NCBI GenBank assembly: GCA_029719485.1
Contig: CP120722.1
Coordinates: forward strand, 3,472,001-3,536,000
Direction of reading: 5' to 3'
Source of the DNA: Kiritimatiellota bacterium B12222
Lineage (GTDB): Bacteria > Verrucomicrobiota > Kiritimatiellia > SS1-B-03-39 > UBA6053
Length of the DNA: 64,000 nucleotides
Numbering within the stretch: position 1 is the stretch's first letter; each line of letters starts with the position of its first letter. The notes beneath the pieces are model-generated. The model had not been told where the DNA came from. It saw nothing but the letters and a program-made list of their open reading frames with translations, and did not search any database. Shown here piece after piece: positions 45,798 to 55,369 of this stretch. The position numbers and the translations under genes were made by a program.

Positions 45798-46532
45798 TCA
45801 CATCCACATTAATCGAATCGCGGCCGCTGCGGCCAGCACTTGCACCGCCACCGCAAAAGGTTTCGTGGGAATACGTTTAAATAACTGGCGGCCCACCAAA
45901 GCGCCCAACACAATACCCGGTAAGAACCAGATACTGAGTTTTAAAGAGTCCACGGTGATCATGTCGGCAGAGATAAATAGCGGTACTTTTAGGGTATTCA
46001 CGATTAAAAAAAACCAGGCCATACTTCCCATAAATTTGTGTTTATCCAGACCTAAACTGAGCAGATAAAGAGACATAACGGGACCAGCCACGTTGCCAAT
46101 GGTGGTCGCAAATCCCGTCGCAATGCCCAAAAACACCGTATACATCGGATGATGGGGAATACGGGTCCAGCCCAATCGATTCCGCAATAAATCCAAGGCC
46201 AAAATGGCCAACACCAACCCGCCCAGCAATAGCGAGAAATCTTGGCCTTCAGCAAAGGTAAGGGTCACATACCCCACCCCCAAACCCGCAAGCGTCCATG
46301 GCAACACCCGCAGGATCAATTTCCAATCCGCATGCCGTCGATAATAACAGACCGCAAAAATATCCGCGGCAATGAGCAGTGGCAACAACACCCCCACCGA
46401 CTGACGAGTATGCTCCATGGTATTGGCCAACAGCACCACTCCCAGAATGCCCGCCCCGGGAATACCCGTTTTGGAGGTGCCTGTAAAAAACGTACTACCA
46501 TTTCCCGCCAAACATGTTGTAAGCCCGATCAT
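45798..46532 (-). CDS. TauE/SafE-type membrane permease
   Basis: From ATG 46532 this 244-residue protein has eight hydrophobic helices and TauE/SafE patterns: an N-terminal NGSTFFTGTSKTGIPGAGILGVVLLA with the repeated-half motif, and GFATTIGNVAGPVMSLYLLSLGLDKHKFMGSMAWFF in the second half. Family members export sulfite, taurine-derived or other organic anions. A strong AGG-type site precedes the ATG. An in-frame GTG at 46586 abuts the upstream stop but adds no conserved residues. It lies in an operon with an O-antigen-ligase-like gene. Confidence 0.87.
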   Translation of the reverse strand: MIGLTTCLAGNGSTFFTGTSKTGIPGAGILGVVLLANTMEHTRQSVGVLLPLLIAADIFAVCYYRRHADWKLILRVLPWTLAGLGVGYVTLTFAEGQDFSLLLGGLVLAILALDLLRNRLGWTRIPHHPMYTVFLGIATGFATTIGNVAGPVMSLYLLSLGLDKHKFMGSMAWFFLIVNTLKVPLFISADMITVDSLKLSIWFLPGIVLGALVGRQLFKRIPTKPFAVAVQVLAAAAAIRLMWM

Positions 46533-46586
46533 GTGCCTGTCGCCTTCATAAAGTGACCCCCATGTTAAAAAGGTGAAGCAGGGCAC

Positions 46587-47771
46587 TCACACCCTGTCAC
46601 CTTCAGCAGCGCTGTTACTTTTGACCATACCACCCGCCACATCAATCAAACCAAAGATCACCAAATAGATTTTCAAAATTTCGCTGTCCCCAAAATTATA
46701 TTCAACCAACCCGTTGAGGAACAACCCCAGAAACGCGAAGGCCACCGCCCCCCTCAATACCGCAATTTCAGGAGGCCCCGGACGGAAAGCTTTGTAAAAT
46801 ACAAGTCCCATCCACAAACACCACCACCCACTCCCCAGCCATCCCAATTCTAATCGGATCTGCAGGAGATTATTGTGTAAATGTCGTAAACCGGCTTCCA
46901 TATGCACGCCATCGGGCAGTACCGCTTCAAAATCTTCGTACTTGCTACCATTGTAGCCCATTCCCCAGGGATATTCGGGCAGTAAGCGCGGCGCAACTTG
47001 TGTCCACAAGACCATGCGCCCCCCATGAGTAGGCTGCACCACTTGTTTTAATTCCCCCAATCGAATCCGGACTTGCGGAATAAACAGAGAACATCCCACC
47101 ATTAACACCATGAACGACAACGTTTTCCATTTGCGACTCCACAATGTCCACAACCCAATCGTAATCACCGACGCCAGCCAGACGCCCCGCTTTTGATGTA
47201 AAAGCAAACCTGCAAGCAACAAGGGCAAACAAAGCCACCACGCCTTGTGCAAGCGCACCCGATCCACGGACATCAGCCCCAACCAACACATCAACCCCAC
47301 CAAAAAGAATTGGGGAGAGGTCATGTTGCCCACATCCTGAAAAGCCGTTCCCCCGTGCATTTGTATGGGAAAAAGAAACAAATCGTAAATCCCCAGTGCA
47401 CTCACGCCCACGACCAAGCCTTTCATAATCGTTTCCATCGCCCCCGCGCGATCCCTCTGCTTCAAGCAACTGGCCGTAACCGCACCCACCAATGGAAAAA
47501 TCAAAAAACGGCTCAACTTGCGTATCCCTAATTCGGGATGAACCGCATAACCAAGACTCACGAGGATCAACAACATCCACCCGAGCAATAGTACCCAAGT
47601 CACCTTGTCGACAGTAGTTTTACGACGAAAAACCTGCACCAGCCAAATCGCACTCGCCATGTATAAAGGTACTTGGCCCATGCTATTGCTAATGGGGAGG
47701 ATCATCAGCCCTAGACTGATGAGCATTAATAGGGGCGCTTGTTGCCAGGAGGATTTTTGAAAAAGTTTCAT
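46587..47771 (-). CDS. O-antigen ligase/polymerase-like membrane protein
   Basis: This 394-residue protein from ATG 47771 has about ten to twelve hydrophobic segments and a large periplasmic loop containing RMVLWTQVAPRLLPEYPWGMGYN, the Wzy/WaaL hallmark, and HLHNNLLQIRLELGWLG, the conserved H-x(2)-Y/N-L-E region. Such proteins join or polymerise polysaccharide units on a lipid or lipid A core. CAGGAAC precedes the ATG, which overlaps the stop of the upstream gene by 4 bases. It is separate from the flippase cluster at 14520-19399, though it may serve the same polymer. Confidence 0.85.
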   Translation of the reverse strand: MKLFQKSSWQQAPLLMLISLGLMILPISNSMGQVPLYMASAIWLVQVFRRKTTVDKVTWVLLLGWMLLILVSLGYAVHPELGIRKLSRFLIFPLVGAVTASCLKQRDRAGAMETIMKGLVVGVSALGIYDLFLFPIQMHGGTAFQDVGNMTSPQFFLVGLMCWLGLMSVDRVRLHKAWWLCLPLLLAGLLLHQKRGVWLASVITIGLWTLWSRKWKTLSFMVLMVGCSLFIPQVRIRLGELKQVVQPTHGGRMVLWTQVAPRLLPEYPWGMGYNGSKYEDFEAVLPDGVHMEAGLRHLHNNLLQIRLELGWLGSGWWCLWMGLVFYKAFRPGPPEIAVLRGAVAFAFLGLFLNGLVEYNFGDSEILKIYLVIFGLIDVAGGMVKSNSAAEGDRV

Positions 47772-48991
47772 GGAAGTTCCTGCGCTGTCCATATCAAATC
47801 TCTGGTGGTAAAGGGCATCCAAATCTTCGAAAAATCTTCCGTCAATAAAAACTGCCGAATGGGACTCATCCACTCCCCTCCGCCCGCCGCAGTTTCAGCC
47901 GTAATCAACAGCTCCAGCGTTTCAGGCAAATGCTCGACTTCAAATACTTCATATCCAGGCAGTTGCTTCCATTGCGTCCATACCCGACGGGGAATCTGAA
48001 CCTTCATCCAAGCCTGATCTACCGGCACCGCCGCCAAACGAAGCGCATCAGGAAAACGCGAATCAATCGCGATACGCTTTTGAAAAGGCAGTAACACCGC
48101 ATCCCCATAAGCCAACAAGGCCTCCCCTACTTGAATATCTTGCTCTTCAGAGACCGGATGTAATCTGGGCAACAGCGACTCAGGAATGTCCACCCCGAGC
48201 AGTTCACGCGGATACACCCAAACGCCCTCAGCCGTAGGGCTGCGAAAACGCCGGCTCACCGTATCCCAATACACCTGCACCCGCACCACGCTTCGTCCGT
48301 ATTTACCCGCTTGCACCCGCAATTGTTTCCCCTCCTGCACCTCAATCACCTTCACCATTCCCCCTGCCGGTTGAACCAACAACGGAATTTCAGGTAACCA
48401 TGTAGACCAGTCACTCGCATTCGCATCTTCGGGCAGCACCAACACCGGAAACTCATTTTCTGCCAGAGGATGCTCGCTAAGATATGCCCGAATGGATTTC
48501 AAAGCGGGTGTCACCTGCAAAGGTCGAATCCGATCCGCAGGTATGCGCAACGGAGCTTGTTCAGACAACAGAGAAAAGACCAACACCTCCACCCCATCCA
48601 CCTGTTTCCAGCGTTGCACGCGAGGAAAACCTACAAGCTGATCGGGAAACTGAGGTAGCATATCCAAATTCAGCACACTCCACGCATAAGGCATGGCTTC
48701 AAGCGCAGCCCGGCCTTGCAACCTAAAATCGATCTCACGGGGAATGACCGCATCCGGGACTTTCAATCCAGCCAAAGGCTCAGGCAAGGGCGGAGCCCCC
48801 ACCTGAATCCAACAGGCATCAGGATCTTCATCCTTAAGCTGTTTTGAAACCGCCAACCAGCCCGGGCATTGGGCATTTCCCATCACCACCCCCTGCATCC
48901 CACCCGAAATCCAGAGTCGAAAGTCAACCTCTCGACCCTGTAAGGGAAAACACAGGGTCCCTCCCAGCAGCAGCGGGATCAAAAATTTCAT
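47768..48991 (-). CDS. Exported 5'-nucleotidase-like protein lacking the usual metal ligands
   Basis: From ATG 48991 the 407-residue protein has a signal peptide (KFLIPLLLGGTLCFPLQG). The first half follows the metallophosphatase order of UshA/SoxB-like 5'-nucleotidases: a GG-rich stretch, GWLAVSKQLKDEDPDACWIQVGAPP in the place of the usual DAGD motif, LEAMPYAWSVLNLD where GNHE normally stands, and VLVFSLLSEQAPLR as in the VGIIG strand. Metal-binding Asp, His and Asn residues are not where expected, so it is probably inactive as a phosphatase. The C-terminal half is an unrecognised beta domain. The similarity is by eye and moderate. Confidence 0.6.
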   Translation of the reverse strand: MKFLIPLLLGGTLCFPLQGREVDFRLWISGGMQGVVMGNAQCPGWLAVSKQLKDEDPDACWIQVGAPPLPEPLAGLKVPDAVIPREIDFRLQGRAALEAMPYAWSVLNLDMLPQFPDQLVGFPRVQRWKQVDGVEVLVFSLLSEQAPLRIPADRIRPLQVTPALKSIRAYLSEHPLAENEFPVLVLPEDANASDWSTWLPEIPLLVQPAGGMVKVIEVQEGKQLRVQAGKYGRSVVRVQVYWDTVSRRFRSPTAEGVWVYPRELLGVDIPESLLPRLHPVSEEQDIQVGEALLAYGDAVLLPFQKRIAIDSRFPDALRLAAVPVDQAWMKVQIPRRVWTQWKQLPGYEVFEVEHLPETLELLITAETAAGGGEWMSPIRQFLLTEDFSKIWMPFTTRDLIWTAQELP

Positions 48992-48995
48992 ATGC

Positions 48996-50189
48996 TCAGG
49001 CCAACACCTCTGCAATCGCATCACAAAGAACATCCAAGTTGGATGCATTTAAGCCCGCCACATTAATGCGGCCACTGCCCACAATATAGATACTGTATTT
49101 TTCTTTGAGGATTTTGACCTGATCTGGGGTCAGACCACTGAAGGAGAACATGCCATTTTGGGCCTCAATAAAACTGAAGTCCCGATCAATGCCACGGGCA
49201 TTCAGTCCCGCAACCAACTGCGAACGCAAGGACTTAATCCGGTCGCGCATGGTATCCAGTTCGTCCAGCCATTCCTGACGTAATGCAGGGTCCGCCAAAA
49301 TCTCTTCCACAATCCCACCCCCATGACGAGAGGGATTAGAATAATTACTGCGAATGGAGGTTTTCACATGACTAAATGCAGCCTCAGCCGCCTCTTTCGT
49401 TTGACCCGCAATGGAAAAACTACCCGTGCGCTCATTATAGAGACCAAAGTTTTTCGAAAAAGAAGCCGCCACCGCAAACTCAAGATCTTTACTAGCAAAC
49501 AGTTCCAAAGGATAACGATCCGACTCTACCGAATGTCCAAATCCCTGATACGCAAAATCAAAGAAGGGAAACCAACCCGCTACTTCCGCAACTTCCGCAA
49601 TTTTTTCCCACTGTTCTTGGGTAGGATCAATTCCGGTGGGGTTATGACAGCAAACATGTAACAACACGATGTCTTCAGACGGAATCGTGGTCAACATTTC
49701 TAGAAACGCATCAAAATCTAAGGATTGATTCGCTTTGTCATAGTACGGATAATCTTTCGTAACAAAACCAGCGGCTTGGAAAATCGCCTGATGATTGGCC
49801 CAAGTAGGATTACTCATCCACACATGGGCATCTGTTTTGAATTTCTTAAGAAAGTCAGCCCCTACCCGTAATCCACCCGTTCCTCCAGGCGTATGCGCCG
49901 TCTGCACCCGCCCTGCACTCACCAGCGGATGATCTTTACCTAACAACAATTCCTGAACTCCGGCCGCATAGGCGGGAGAACCCGAAATGGGCAAATAACT
50001 TTTCGTATTTTCTTTTTCCAGCAACCGGGCTTCCGCTTTTTTTACGGCTGAAAGAATCGGTGTTTGACCAGATTCATCTTTATAAACGCCCACACCCAAA
50101 TTTACTTTTTGAGGGTTGGGATCGGCTTTAAATGCATCCGTAAGTCCCAAAATGGCATCGGGAGGGGCTAATTGAATGGATTCGAACAT
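48996..50189 (-). CDS. Aspartate/aromatic amino acid aminotransferase
   Basis: From ATG 50189 the 397-residue protein is the same length as E. coli AspC/TyrB and shares its key residues: VNLGVGVYKDESGQTPIL, SYLPISGSPAY, the Asn/Asp pair in CHNPTGIDPT and FFDFAYQGFG, the PLP lysine in ASFSKNFGLYNERTG, and the substrate-binding Arg in RINVAGLN near the end. It transfers amino groups between aspartate or aromatic amino acids and 2-oxoglutarate. AGGACC lies upstream of the ATG. A longer in-frame extension to 50294 has no family similarity. It heads the operon that continues to 45431. Confidence 0.93.
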   Translation of the reverse strand: MFESIQLAPPDAILGLTDAFKADPNPQKVNLGVGVYKDESGQTPILSAVKKAEARLLEKENTKSYLPISGSPAYAAGVQELLLGKDHPLVSAGRVQTAHTPGGTGGLRVGADFLKKFKTDAHVWMSNPTWANHQAIFQAAGFVTKDYPYYDKANQSLDFDAFLEMLTTIPSEDIVLLHVCCHNPTGIDPTQEQWEKIAEVAEVAGWFPFFDFAYQGFGHSVESDRYPLELFASKDLEFAVAASFSKNFGLYNERTGSFSIAGQTKEAAEAAFSHVKTSIRSNYSNPSRHGGGIVEEILADPALRQEWLDELDTMRDRIKSLRSQLVAGLNARGIDRDFSFIEAQNGMFSFSGLTPDQVKILKEKYSIYIVGSGRINVAGLNASNLDVLCDAIAEVLA

Positions 50190-50410
50190 AAGTAGGTCCT
50201 TATAAGGGTGTGAAAAGAAAGTGGATGTACTTATAAACCCCAATTGTCCACAAATAAATACGAAACGTTCAGGAATCGTTTGCGTCACTTTCAATTAGAG
50301 GTCAAAACCAAGAAAACTAACGAGAAACGTCCCTTTTACGCGACAGGAATAAACACAACATTCCACCTTCAACAAAACGATCATCGGTCGCAAACCTAGC
50401 CCCAAAAGCC

Positions 50411-50443
50411 AAAAAGTTAGCTGACCCATTCGAGTCAGCTAAC
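50411..50443 (-). terminator. Rho-independent terminator after the 715-residue PEP-CTERM gene
   Basis: On the minus strand GTTAGCTGAC and GTCAGCTAAC form a perfect 10-base-pair stem around an 8-base loop, followed at once by TTTTT. It lies 26 bases after the stop of the beta-strand-repeat protein gene at 50469. It is the clearest intrinsic terminator in the window. Confidence 0.85.
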
Positions 50444-50468
50444 ATAGCAACCAACCTTAAAATCACTT

Positions 50469-52604
50469 TTAGTTTTTTCTAAGGCGGAAGGTGATCACAG
50501 CCATAAGGCTCAGCAATACCAGCGCAAAAGAGGACGGCTCAGGAATCACCACGACATCCAAACTGGAAATTTCAAAGTAAGCACTTTTTCCATCTCCGAG
50601 ATCAAAAGCATTTTCAGACCCAATGTTGGCGATATTTGCGCTGTTCACAGATCCACTGATGAGATTGTAAGTGCCGGTCGCCACCAAACTGTCCAATCCA
50701 ACCAGATTATCAATTCCGAACGCGTCAAAAGATACGGTACCCGTAGCTTCCAGAGTGTCTGTCAAACTAAAGATAAATTCAGATCCCGATGCAAAAGTCA
50801 GGTCTCCCACGATGCTCCCGTCTCCGCCAAGGGTCTGTCCAGAGGCAAGGGAAAAGCCCCCGACAACCCCAGTCAGGTCAAGGGTGGCACCATCCGCCAC
50901 CACAATGGAGGAAGAATTGGCAATATTATTAGAGCCTGAAGTGATCAGCGCAAGCGTACCTTCATTGATCAGGGTTGCGCCCGTAAAGGTGTTGTCCCCT
51001 TCAACATTCAGAGTGCCGGCTCCGGTTTTAACCACATCAGCGCCGATAATGTCGTCGTTATTGTATTGCCCCAAGTTTTTCAGGGTACCGCTTTCCAGAC
51101 TGAAGGTATCAACCTTGACCGTACCACCGGTCATATCGAGAGTACCACCATGAAGAGTAACAACAGAAGTGACCACCGCAAGTTCCGCATTTGCCGTGTT
51201 TTCGGTCATATCGCCGCCAACCGTCAGCGAGCCACCGGCAATATCGACTTCCGCCAGCACCCCTATTTTCTCCAGCGGAGTACCATTATCGTCGAAAATA
51301 TAATCAGCACTGCCACCTGTTCTACTTCCCATCGTGATGTCCCCCACCACGTTAACCGTCCCCGTTCCAGAAACATTCAATGTTCCGCTGACGGCCCCTG
51401 CACGATTAGAGTCGTCTAAGTCTCCAGTTCCTCGATTCTCAGCAAGTGATATACTTCCCGCAGTAAAGGTTCCTCCAGCCACATTAAGGATACCATTGGA
51501 ACCAAATTTTGAATTTTGGCTTCGACCTTCATTCAGACCTAAGAGGACGGATGTTGCATCGATCGTCCCTGCATCCATGCTCAATGTACCCGTGGCTCCA
51601 CCGGTCCTAAAAGAAGCAGCATCGCCCATCGTCAACTGTCCGAGCAGGGCATCCACTGTACCACCTGTAAAATCGACAGTGCCTGTAAGATAATTATTGG
51701 TCACTTTCCAGCCCGTAGCATCCATGAGACCGACCGACAGATTGGCCCGGGAAACACCGTCTGCAGCTCTGATAATGACGCTGGAACTGTCGTCGGTATT
51801 TTGAAATGCCATGGCACCGCTAGCTCTTTGCCAAGCATTCTCCGATTGGTCAGCCCGGGCGCCAACGTAAATGTCGTCGACATTCAATGTATTAGTCGTG
51901 CCCAAATTGAGCAGACTCACGCCGCCAGGATCACTACCATCACTATCACCAATCGCCAGTTTAGAAGCGGTAATGACATTGGTTCCCGCCCCCGTTGTGG
52001 AGAGATTGAGCTGTGAATGGGTTCGCTTTCCCAGACCAACGTAAAAATTGGCCACATTCGCAGTGAAAGAACTTAATCCAGAAAGGTCCAAATAGGCTCT
52101 GCCAAGATCATTATTTGACACTTGGGTCACGAGGAAATCATCATTGCTGGCATTGACGACGAGAGATCCGCCACCAAGCATTTTTCCGTAGGTGTAGGTT
52201 TTGCCCTTAATTGAATTATCCTGAGATCCCAGAAAGAAAACGTTGCCTGGAGTAAGAAGACCAGAACCATCCAAGGTCAAGGTCTGACTCGCTCCAATCT
52301 GGATGACCTGCCAGTCGGTAGTGCTACTGTTTCCAGTATTCACAAACGACAAAGAACTCAGGGTCATATCCGAATTAACAATGCTGTTAGCCGTAGAGGA
52401 GGCTGTCTTGTCGGTGTTGTCGAAAAGGACATCTTCCCCTGCGGGCGTTCCACCCGACCAGTTGCCCGCGTTTGACCAGTTTTCATCTGGATCGGCCCCG
52501 CCAGTCCAAGTGACTTGGGCCTGGGCGCTAGTACAAATCCAAAAGGTTCCTATAACACCTAGAATGACGAGTTTTCGTTTTAGATTTTTAGGGGAAGTGG
52601 TCAT
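50469..52604 (-). CDS. PEP-CTERM protein with autotransporter-associated beta-strand repeats
   Basis: About 711 residues from ATG 52604, which has GGAGAG 4 bases upstream; an ATG at 52616 adds four residues. A signal peptide (IGTFWICTSAQA) is followed by DENWSNAGNWSGGTPAGEDVLF, the entry of beta-helix surface proteins of Verrucomicrobia and Planctomycetes. Repeats of the autotransporter-associated beta-strand type follow (GTLNVSG, GGTLDMTGGTV, GAGTLNVEGDNTFTGATLINEGTLAL). The C-terminus has IPEPSS, a hydrophobic helix and RLRKN, the exosortase signal. It is probably a surface adhesin or matrix protein. It is a single-gene unit between two good borders. Confidence 0.92.
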   Translation of the reverse strand: MTTSPKNLKRKLVILGVIGTFWICTSAQAQVTWTGGADPDENWSNAGNWSGGTPAGEDVLFDNTDKTASSTANSIVNSDMTLSSLSFVNTGNSSTTDWQVIQIGASQTLTLDGSGLLTPGNVFFLGSQDNSIKGKTYTYGKMLGGGSLVVNASNDDFLVTQVSNNDLGRAYLDLSGLSSFTANVANFYVGLGKRTHSQLNLSTTGAGTNVITASKLAIGDSDGSDPGGVSLLNLGTTNTLNVDDIYVGARADQSENAWQRASGAMAFQNTDDSSSVIIRAADGVSRANLSVGLMDATGWKVTNNYLTGTVDFTGGTVDALLGQLTMGDAASFRTGGATGTLSMDAGTIDATSVLLGLNEGRSQNSKFGSNGILNVAGGTFTAGSISLAENRGTGDLDDSNRAGAVSGTLNVSGTGTVNVVGDITMGSRTGGSADYIFDDNGTPLEKIGVLAEVDIAGGSLTVGGDMTENTANAELAVVTSVVTLHGGTLDMTGGTVKVDTFSLESGTLKNLGQYNNDDIIGADVVKTGAGTLNVEGDNTFTGATLINEGTLALITSGSNNIANSSSIVVADGATLDLTGVVGGFSLASGQTLGGDGSIVGDLTFASGSEFIFSLTDTLEATGTVSFDAFGIDNLVGLDSLVATGTYNLISGSVNSANIANIGSENAFDLGDGKSAYFEISSLDVVVIPEPSSFALVLLSLMAVITFRLRKN

Positions 52605-52834
52605 AGGGCTCTCCATATATTTCGTTTTTTCAAGCTGTCAGCCTGCTCTTACCTTAAGGTGAAAAATTAAACGTATTATGCTATTAGACCTAGACCGAAG
52701 CACTGTGGAGAACAACAGTCTTCACATGTTACATTCTCTATGGAGCATGTGTTATCCCCCCACCCTCTCCGCAGCCTACACTAAAAAGAAAAAGGGCTCT
52801 TGATCATACACGTTCAGCCACTTGCCTTCTGTGA

Positions 52835-52864
52835 GGTTCGCACACGCAATGGTGCATGCGAACC
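52835..52864 (-). repeat. Hairpin after the PatB/MalY gene
   Basis: GGTTCGCA and TGCGAACC are perfect 8-base arms, extended inside by CAC/GTG with a small bulge. It begins 7 bases downstream of the stop at 52871. It has no following T run, so it may be a rho-dependent or processing element, or a weak terminator. Confidence 0.4.
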
Positions 52865-52870
52865 CCATCG

Positions 52871-54019
52871 TCAACTTAACGCGGCCACGATCAGGTCGAG
52901 CCCTTGTTGCACACGTTCTGTGCTACAGCCAAAGTTAAACCGCAGAAAGCCCTTGGGGGCACCAAAATCCATACCGTTGGAAAGACCGATGCCTCTCTCT
53001 TCAAAAAACTGAACCGGATTTTCGAGGTCGTAGGCTCTGAAATCTAACCACGCTAAATAGGTTGCTTCCATTTTGGGAATTTTAACCTTGGGCAATTTTT
53101 CAGCCAAGGTGCTTTCGATCAATCCTAGGTTTTCCTGCAACACGGGGAGCAATTCTTGACGCCAAGCTTCTCCATGGCTGTAGGCCGCAATCAATCCAAC
53201 ATACCCAAAACAATTTACTTCGGTAATAATCCCGCGACAAGCTTTCTGAAAGGCCGCGCGAATCTCAGGATTGGGAATCACCGCATACGCACAGGCCAAG
53301 CCCGGGACATTGTAGGTTTTACTCGGCGAAAGAAAAAGAATACTCCGTTGGGCCGCCCGCTCTCCAAGAGATAAGAAGGGCACATGCTTCACAGCATCAT
53401 CCAACAGGAGATCGCAATGAATTTCATCCGCACAGATCCATAAGTCATGCCGCTCACAGAAATCTAAAAGCCATTCCAACTCTTCCCGATCAAAGACCCG
53501 ACCCACTGGATTATGCGGATTGCACAACAAAAACAACTTGGTTTCAGGCGTCACCGCCGCTTCCATTCCTTCGCGGTCAAAGGTATAACGCCCATCCTCC
53601 ATTTGTTTTAAATCCACCGCAATTCGTTTGCGGTCGGCAAAGAGGGGGGCCGATAAAAAGGGTGGATAAACCGGGGTATTGACCATCACCGCGTCCCCCG
53701 CGGATCCCACAGCCCGACAAACCAAATTCAATCCTTGTACCAAACCGGGTAACCAACACAGTTGATCAGCACTGGCGAGGGTGTTGTGCTCGCGCTTAAG
53801 ATAATCCAACACTGCATTTTGCGCTTCGGTATAGGGAACGGTGTATCCAAATACTCCATGATCTACACGATCACGTAACGCATCCACAATCGGAGGGGCT
53901 GAGAGAAAATCCATATCCGCCACCCACATGGGTAAAATCTCTTGTCCGGCATACTTTTGCCATTTTAAACTGCCGGTATGAGCACGATCGGGTGTAAGGG
54001 TAAAATCTACATTTTTCAT
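52871..54019 (-). CDS. PatB/MalY-type C-S lyase or aminotransferase
   Basis: The 382-residue PLP enzyme follows the MalY/PatB branch: KYAGQEILPMWVADMDF, FGYTVP, NPHNPVGRVF, WICADEIHCDLL, and the PLP lysine in SPSKTYNVPGL, with GCSTERVQQGL near the end. MalY and PatB are cystathionine beta-lyases that release homocysteine, ammonia and pyruvate. The branch is more specific than general aminotransferases. ATG 54019 starts 70 bases after the RAYT-like gene stop, with no clear ribosome-binding site. Confidence 0.92.
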   Translation of the reverse strand: MKNVDFTLTPDRAHTGSLKWQKYAGQEILPMWVADMDFLSAPPIVDALRDRVDHGVFGYTVPYTEAQNAVLDYLKREHNTLASADQLCWLPGLVQGLNLVCRAVGSAGDAVMVNTPVYPPFLSAPLFADRKRIAVDLKQMEDGRYTFDREGMEAAVTPETKLFLLCNPHNPVGRVFDREELEWLLDFCERHDLWICADEIHCDLLLDDAVKHVPFLSLGERAAQRSILFLSPSKTYNVPGLACAYAVIPNPEIRAAFQKACRGIITEVNCFGYVGLIAAYSHGEAWRQELLPVLQENLGLIESTLAEKLPKVKIPKMEATYLAWLDFRAYDLENPVQFFEERGIGLSNGMDFGAPKGFLRFNFGCSTERVQQGLDLIVAALS

Positions 54020-54089
54020 GGGCTCTGTCTAATCAAATCCCAACGGATTGCAAGCGGAGGCCCTGTTCGATTTTTAGTGACAAAGAGGG

Positions 54090-55274
54090 TTAATCTACCT
54101 GACGCAAACTCATCCATCCCTGTCCGATCCCCTTCACCCGCCGCGCAGCTGATGGGCGACTTGCACCAAAGCAACTCCTAAACTGATGCATCAATCCCTC
54201 CAAAAATTCAGGGGCCCCTATGGCAACTCCTCTAGAGAAACTACGCATTTTGTAATTAAATTTATCAGAAAAAGGACTCGCAGCATGTTTTTCATATTCA
54301 GCGATTACCTGAACCGGATCCCAGCCTTTTCGTTGACGGAATTTTTGATGAACCTGAGCAACATCAGAGAGAGACGCTCCTTTATTCACTAGCCAAATGC
54401 GATATGCAGCCTGAACCTCTTGCCAATTTTGAGGAGAGGCCCGTTGAGACATTTCTTTCGCAAGTTGTGGCGCAATCCTCTGCCCCTTTGGATATTCAGA
54501 GCTCAACTGCTTCCGACGAACCTTCAGGGCTGCATCTGGCTGATGCCCCCGCGCCAACTTCACCAACTGTTCTAAGCCCTTCCGAGCACGCTGATTCCCC
54601 ATCATGGCCGCGCCATAACCACTGAACCCATAGGCTTGGGGATCCTCCACCATACCCGCGCGCAAGGGATTGAGATCAATATAAGCCGCCACCGACATCA
54701 ACGCCAAAGGAGAGCCTTCCACCACCACCGACCGATAACGTGCATCCCATAAAGGCCCTTTCAGTCCATGCCTTGCATTAAACCAGCAGGTAAACGACTG
54801 CTTTAACACCCGCATAAATTCAGACAAATCCCCCATTCGAGCCAATACCGCCGAATTCATCGACCCCTGAACCTCTTCCCTTTGCGTAGCATAAAACAAC
54901 TCCCACGCCAGTACTTTTTCCTCAGGCCACACCCCTTTTAAGCTCTCCAAAATCTCCGCATGATCCAACGAAACCTTCCCGGGAACCCATAACATCACAT
55001 GGAAATGATTATCCATCATGCAATAGGTAATCACCGACAAGCCTGAAAAATCAGCCCACTTTCTCATCATCCCCACAAAGACCCGCTTCTCCTCCTCCCC
55101 AAATAAAAATTGCTGATAATGTGTCCGACTCGTCACATGCACAAAATATCCGCCCTCCTTAGGCAAAATCCGCAACCCCCTACGGCGTTTCTCCCCCACA
55201 CCCGCCCACACCGTCGCCATCGACTCCCAATGACGTTTCCCTGTCGTTTTCTTCGATTTATCAGATGAACTCAT
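54090..55274 (-). CDS. RAYT-like (REP-associated) Y1 transposase homologue, Tyr replaced by Phe
   Basis: From ATG 55274, with GGAGGGGT just upstream, the 394-residue protein has the HUH-nuclease motif NHFHVML (H90, H92) and the typical RAYT frame: HVTSRTHYQQF, LKQSFTCWFNARHGLKGPLWDARYRSVVVEG and YIDLNPLRAGMV. In RAYT proteins the tyrosine nucleophile sits before the WFN segment; here that position (F161) appears to be phenylalanine. A C-terminal extension of about 200 residues exceeds the IS200/IS605 and small RAYT size. No terminal repeats flank the gene and only one copy is seen, so it seems domesticated. The gene is divergent to the serine hydrolase gene. Confidence 0.82.
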   Translation of the reverse strand: MSSSDKSKKTTGKRHWESMATVWAGVGEKRRRGLRILPKEGGYFVHVTSRTHYQQFLFGEEEKRVFVGMMRKWADFSGLSVITYCMMDNHFHVMLWVPGKVSLDHAEILESLKGVWPEEKVLAWELFYATQREEVQGSMNSAVLARMGDLSEFMRVLKQSFTCWFNARHGLKGPLWDARYRSVVVEGSPLALMSVAAYIDLNPLRAGMVEDPQAYGFSGYGAAMMGNQRARKGLEQLVKLARGHQPDAALKVRRKQLSSEYPKGQRIAPQLAKEMSQRASPQNWQEVQAAYRIWLVNKGASLSDVAQVHQKFRQRKGWDPVQVIAEYEKHAASPFSDKFNYKMRSFSRGVAIGAPEFLEGLMHQFRSCFGASRPSAARRVKGIGQGWMSLRQVD

Positions 55275-55369
55275 ACCCCTCCTAACCACATTTCTCACCC
55301 CATTACAACAATATATCACCTGTTGCAATATTGACTCGACAATTCCACTGATTCCTATTGAGTAACCAT

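Noticed and set aside
52651..52660. ACCTTAAGGT palindrome before the large PEP-CTERM gene
   Set aside because: A 10-base palindrome of low complexity is expected by chance; no repeat of it was seen.
54043..54062. AATCC/GGATT dyad between the lyase and RAYT-like genes as a REP element
   Set aside because: Arms are only 5-6 bases and there is no second copy nearby, so it does not qualify as a REP.
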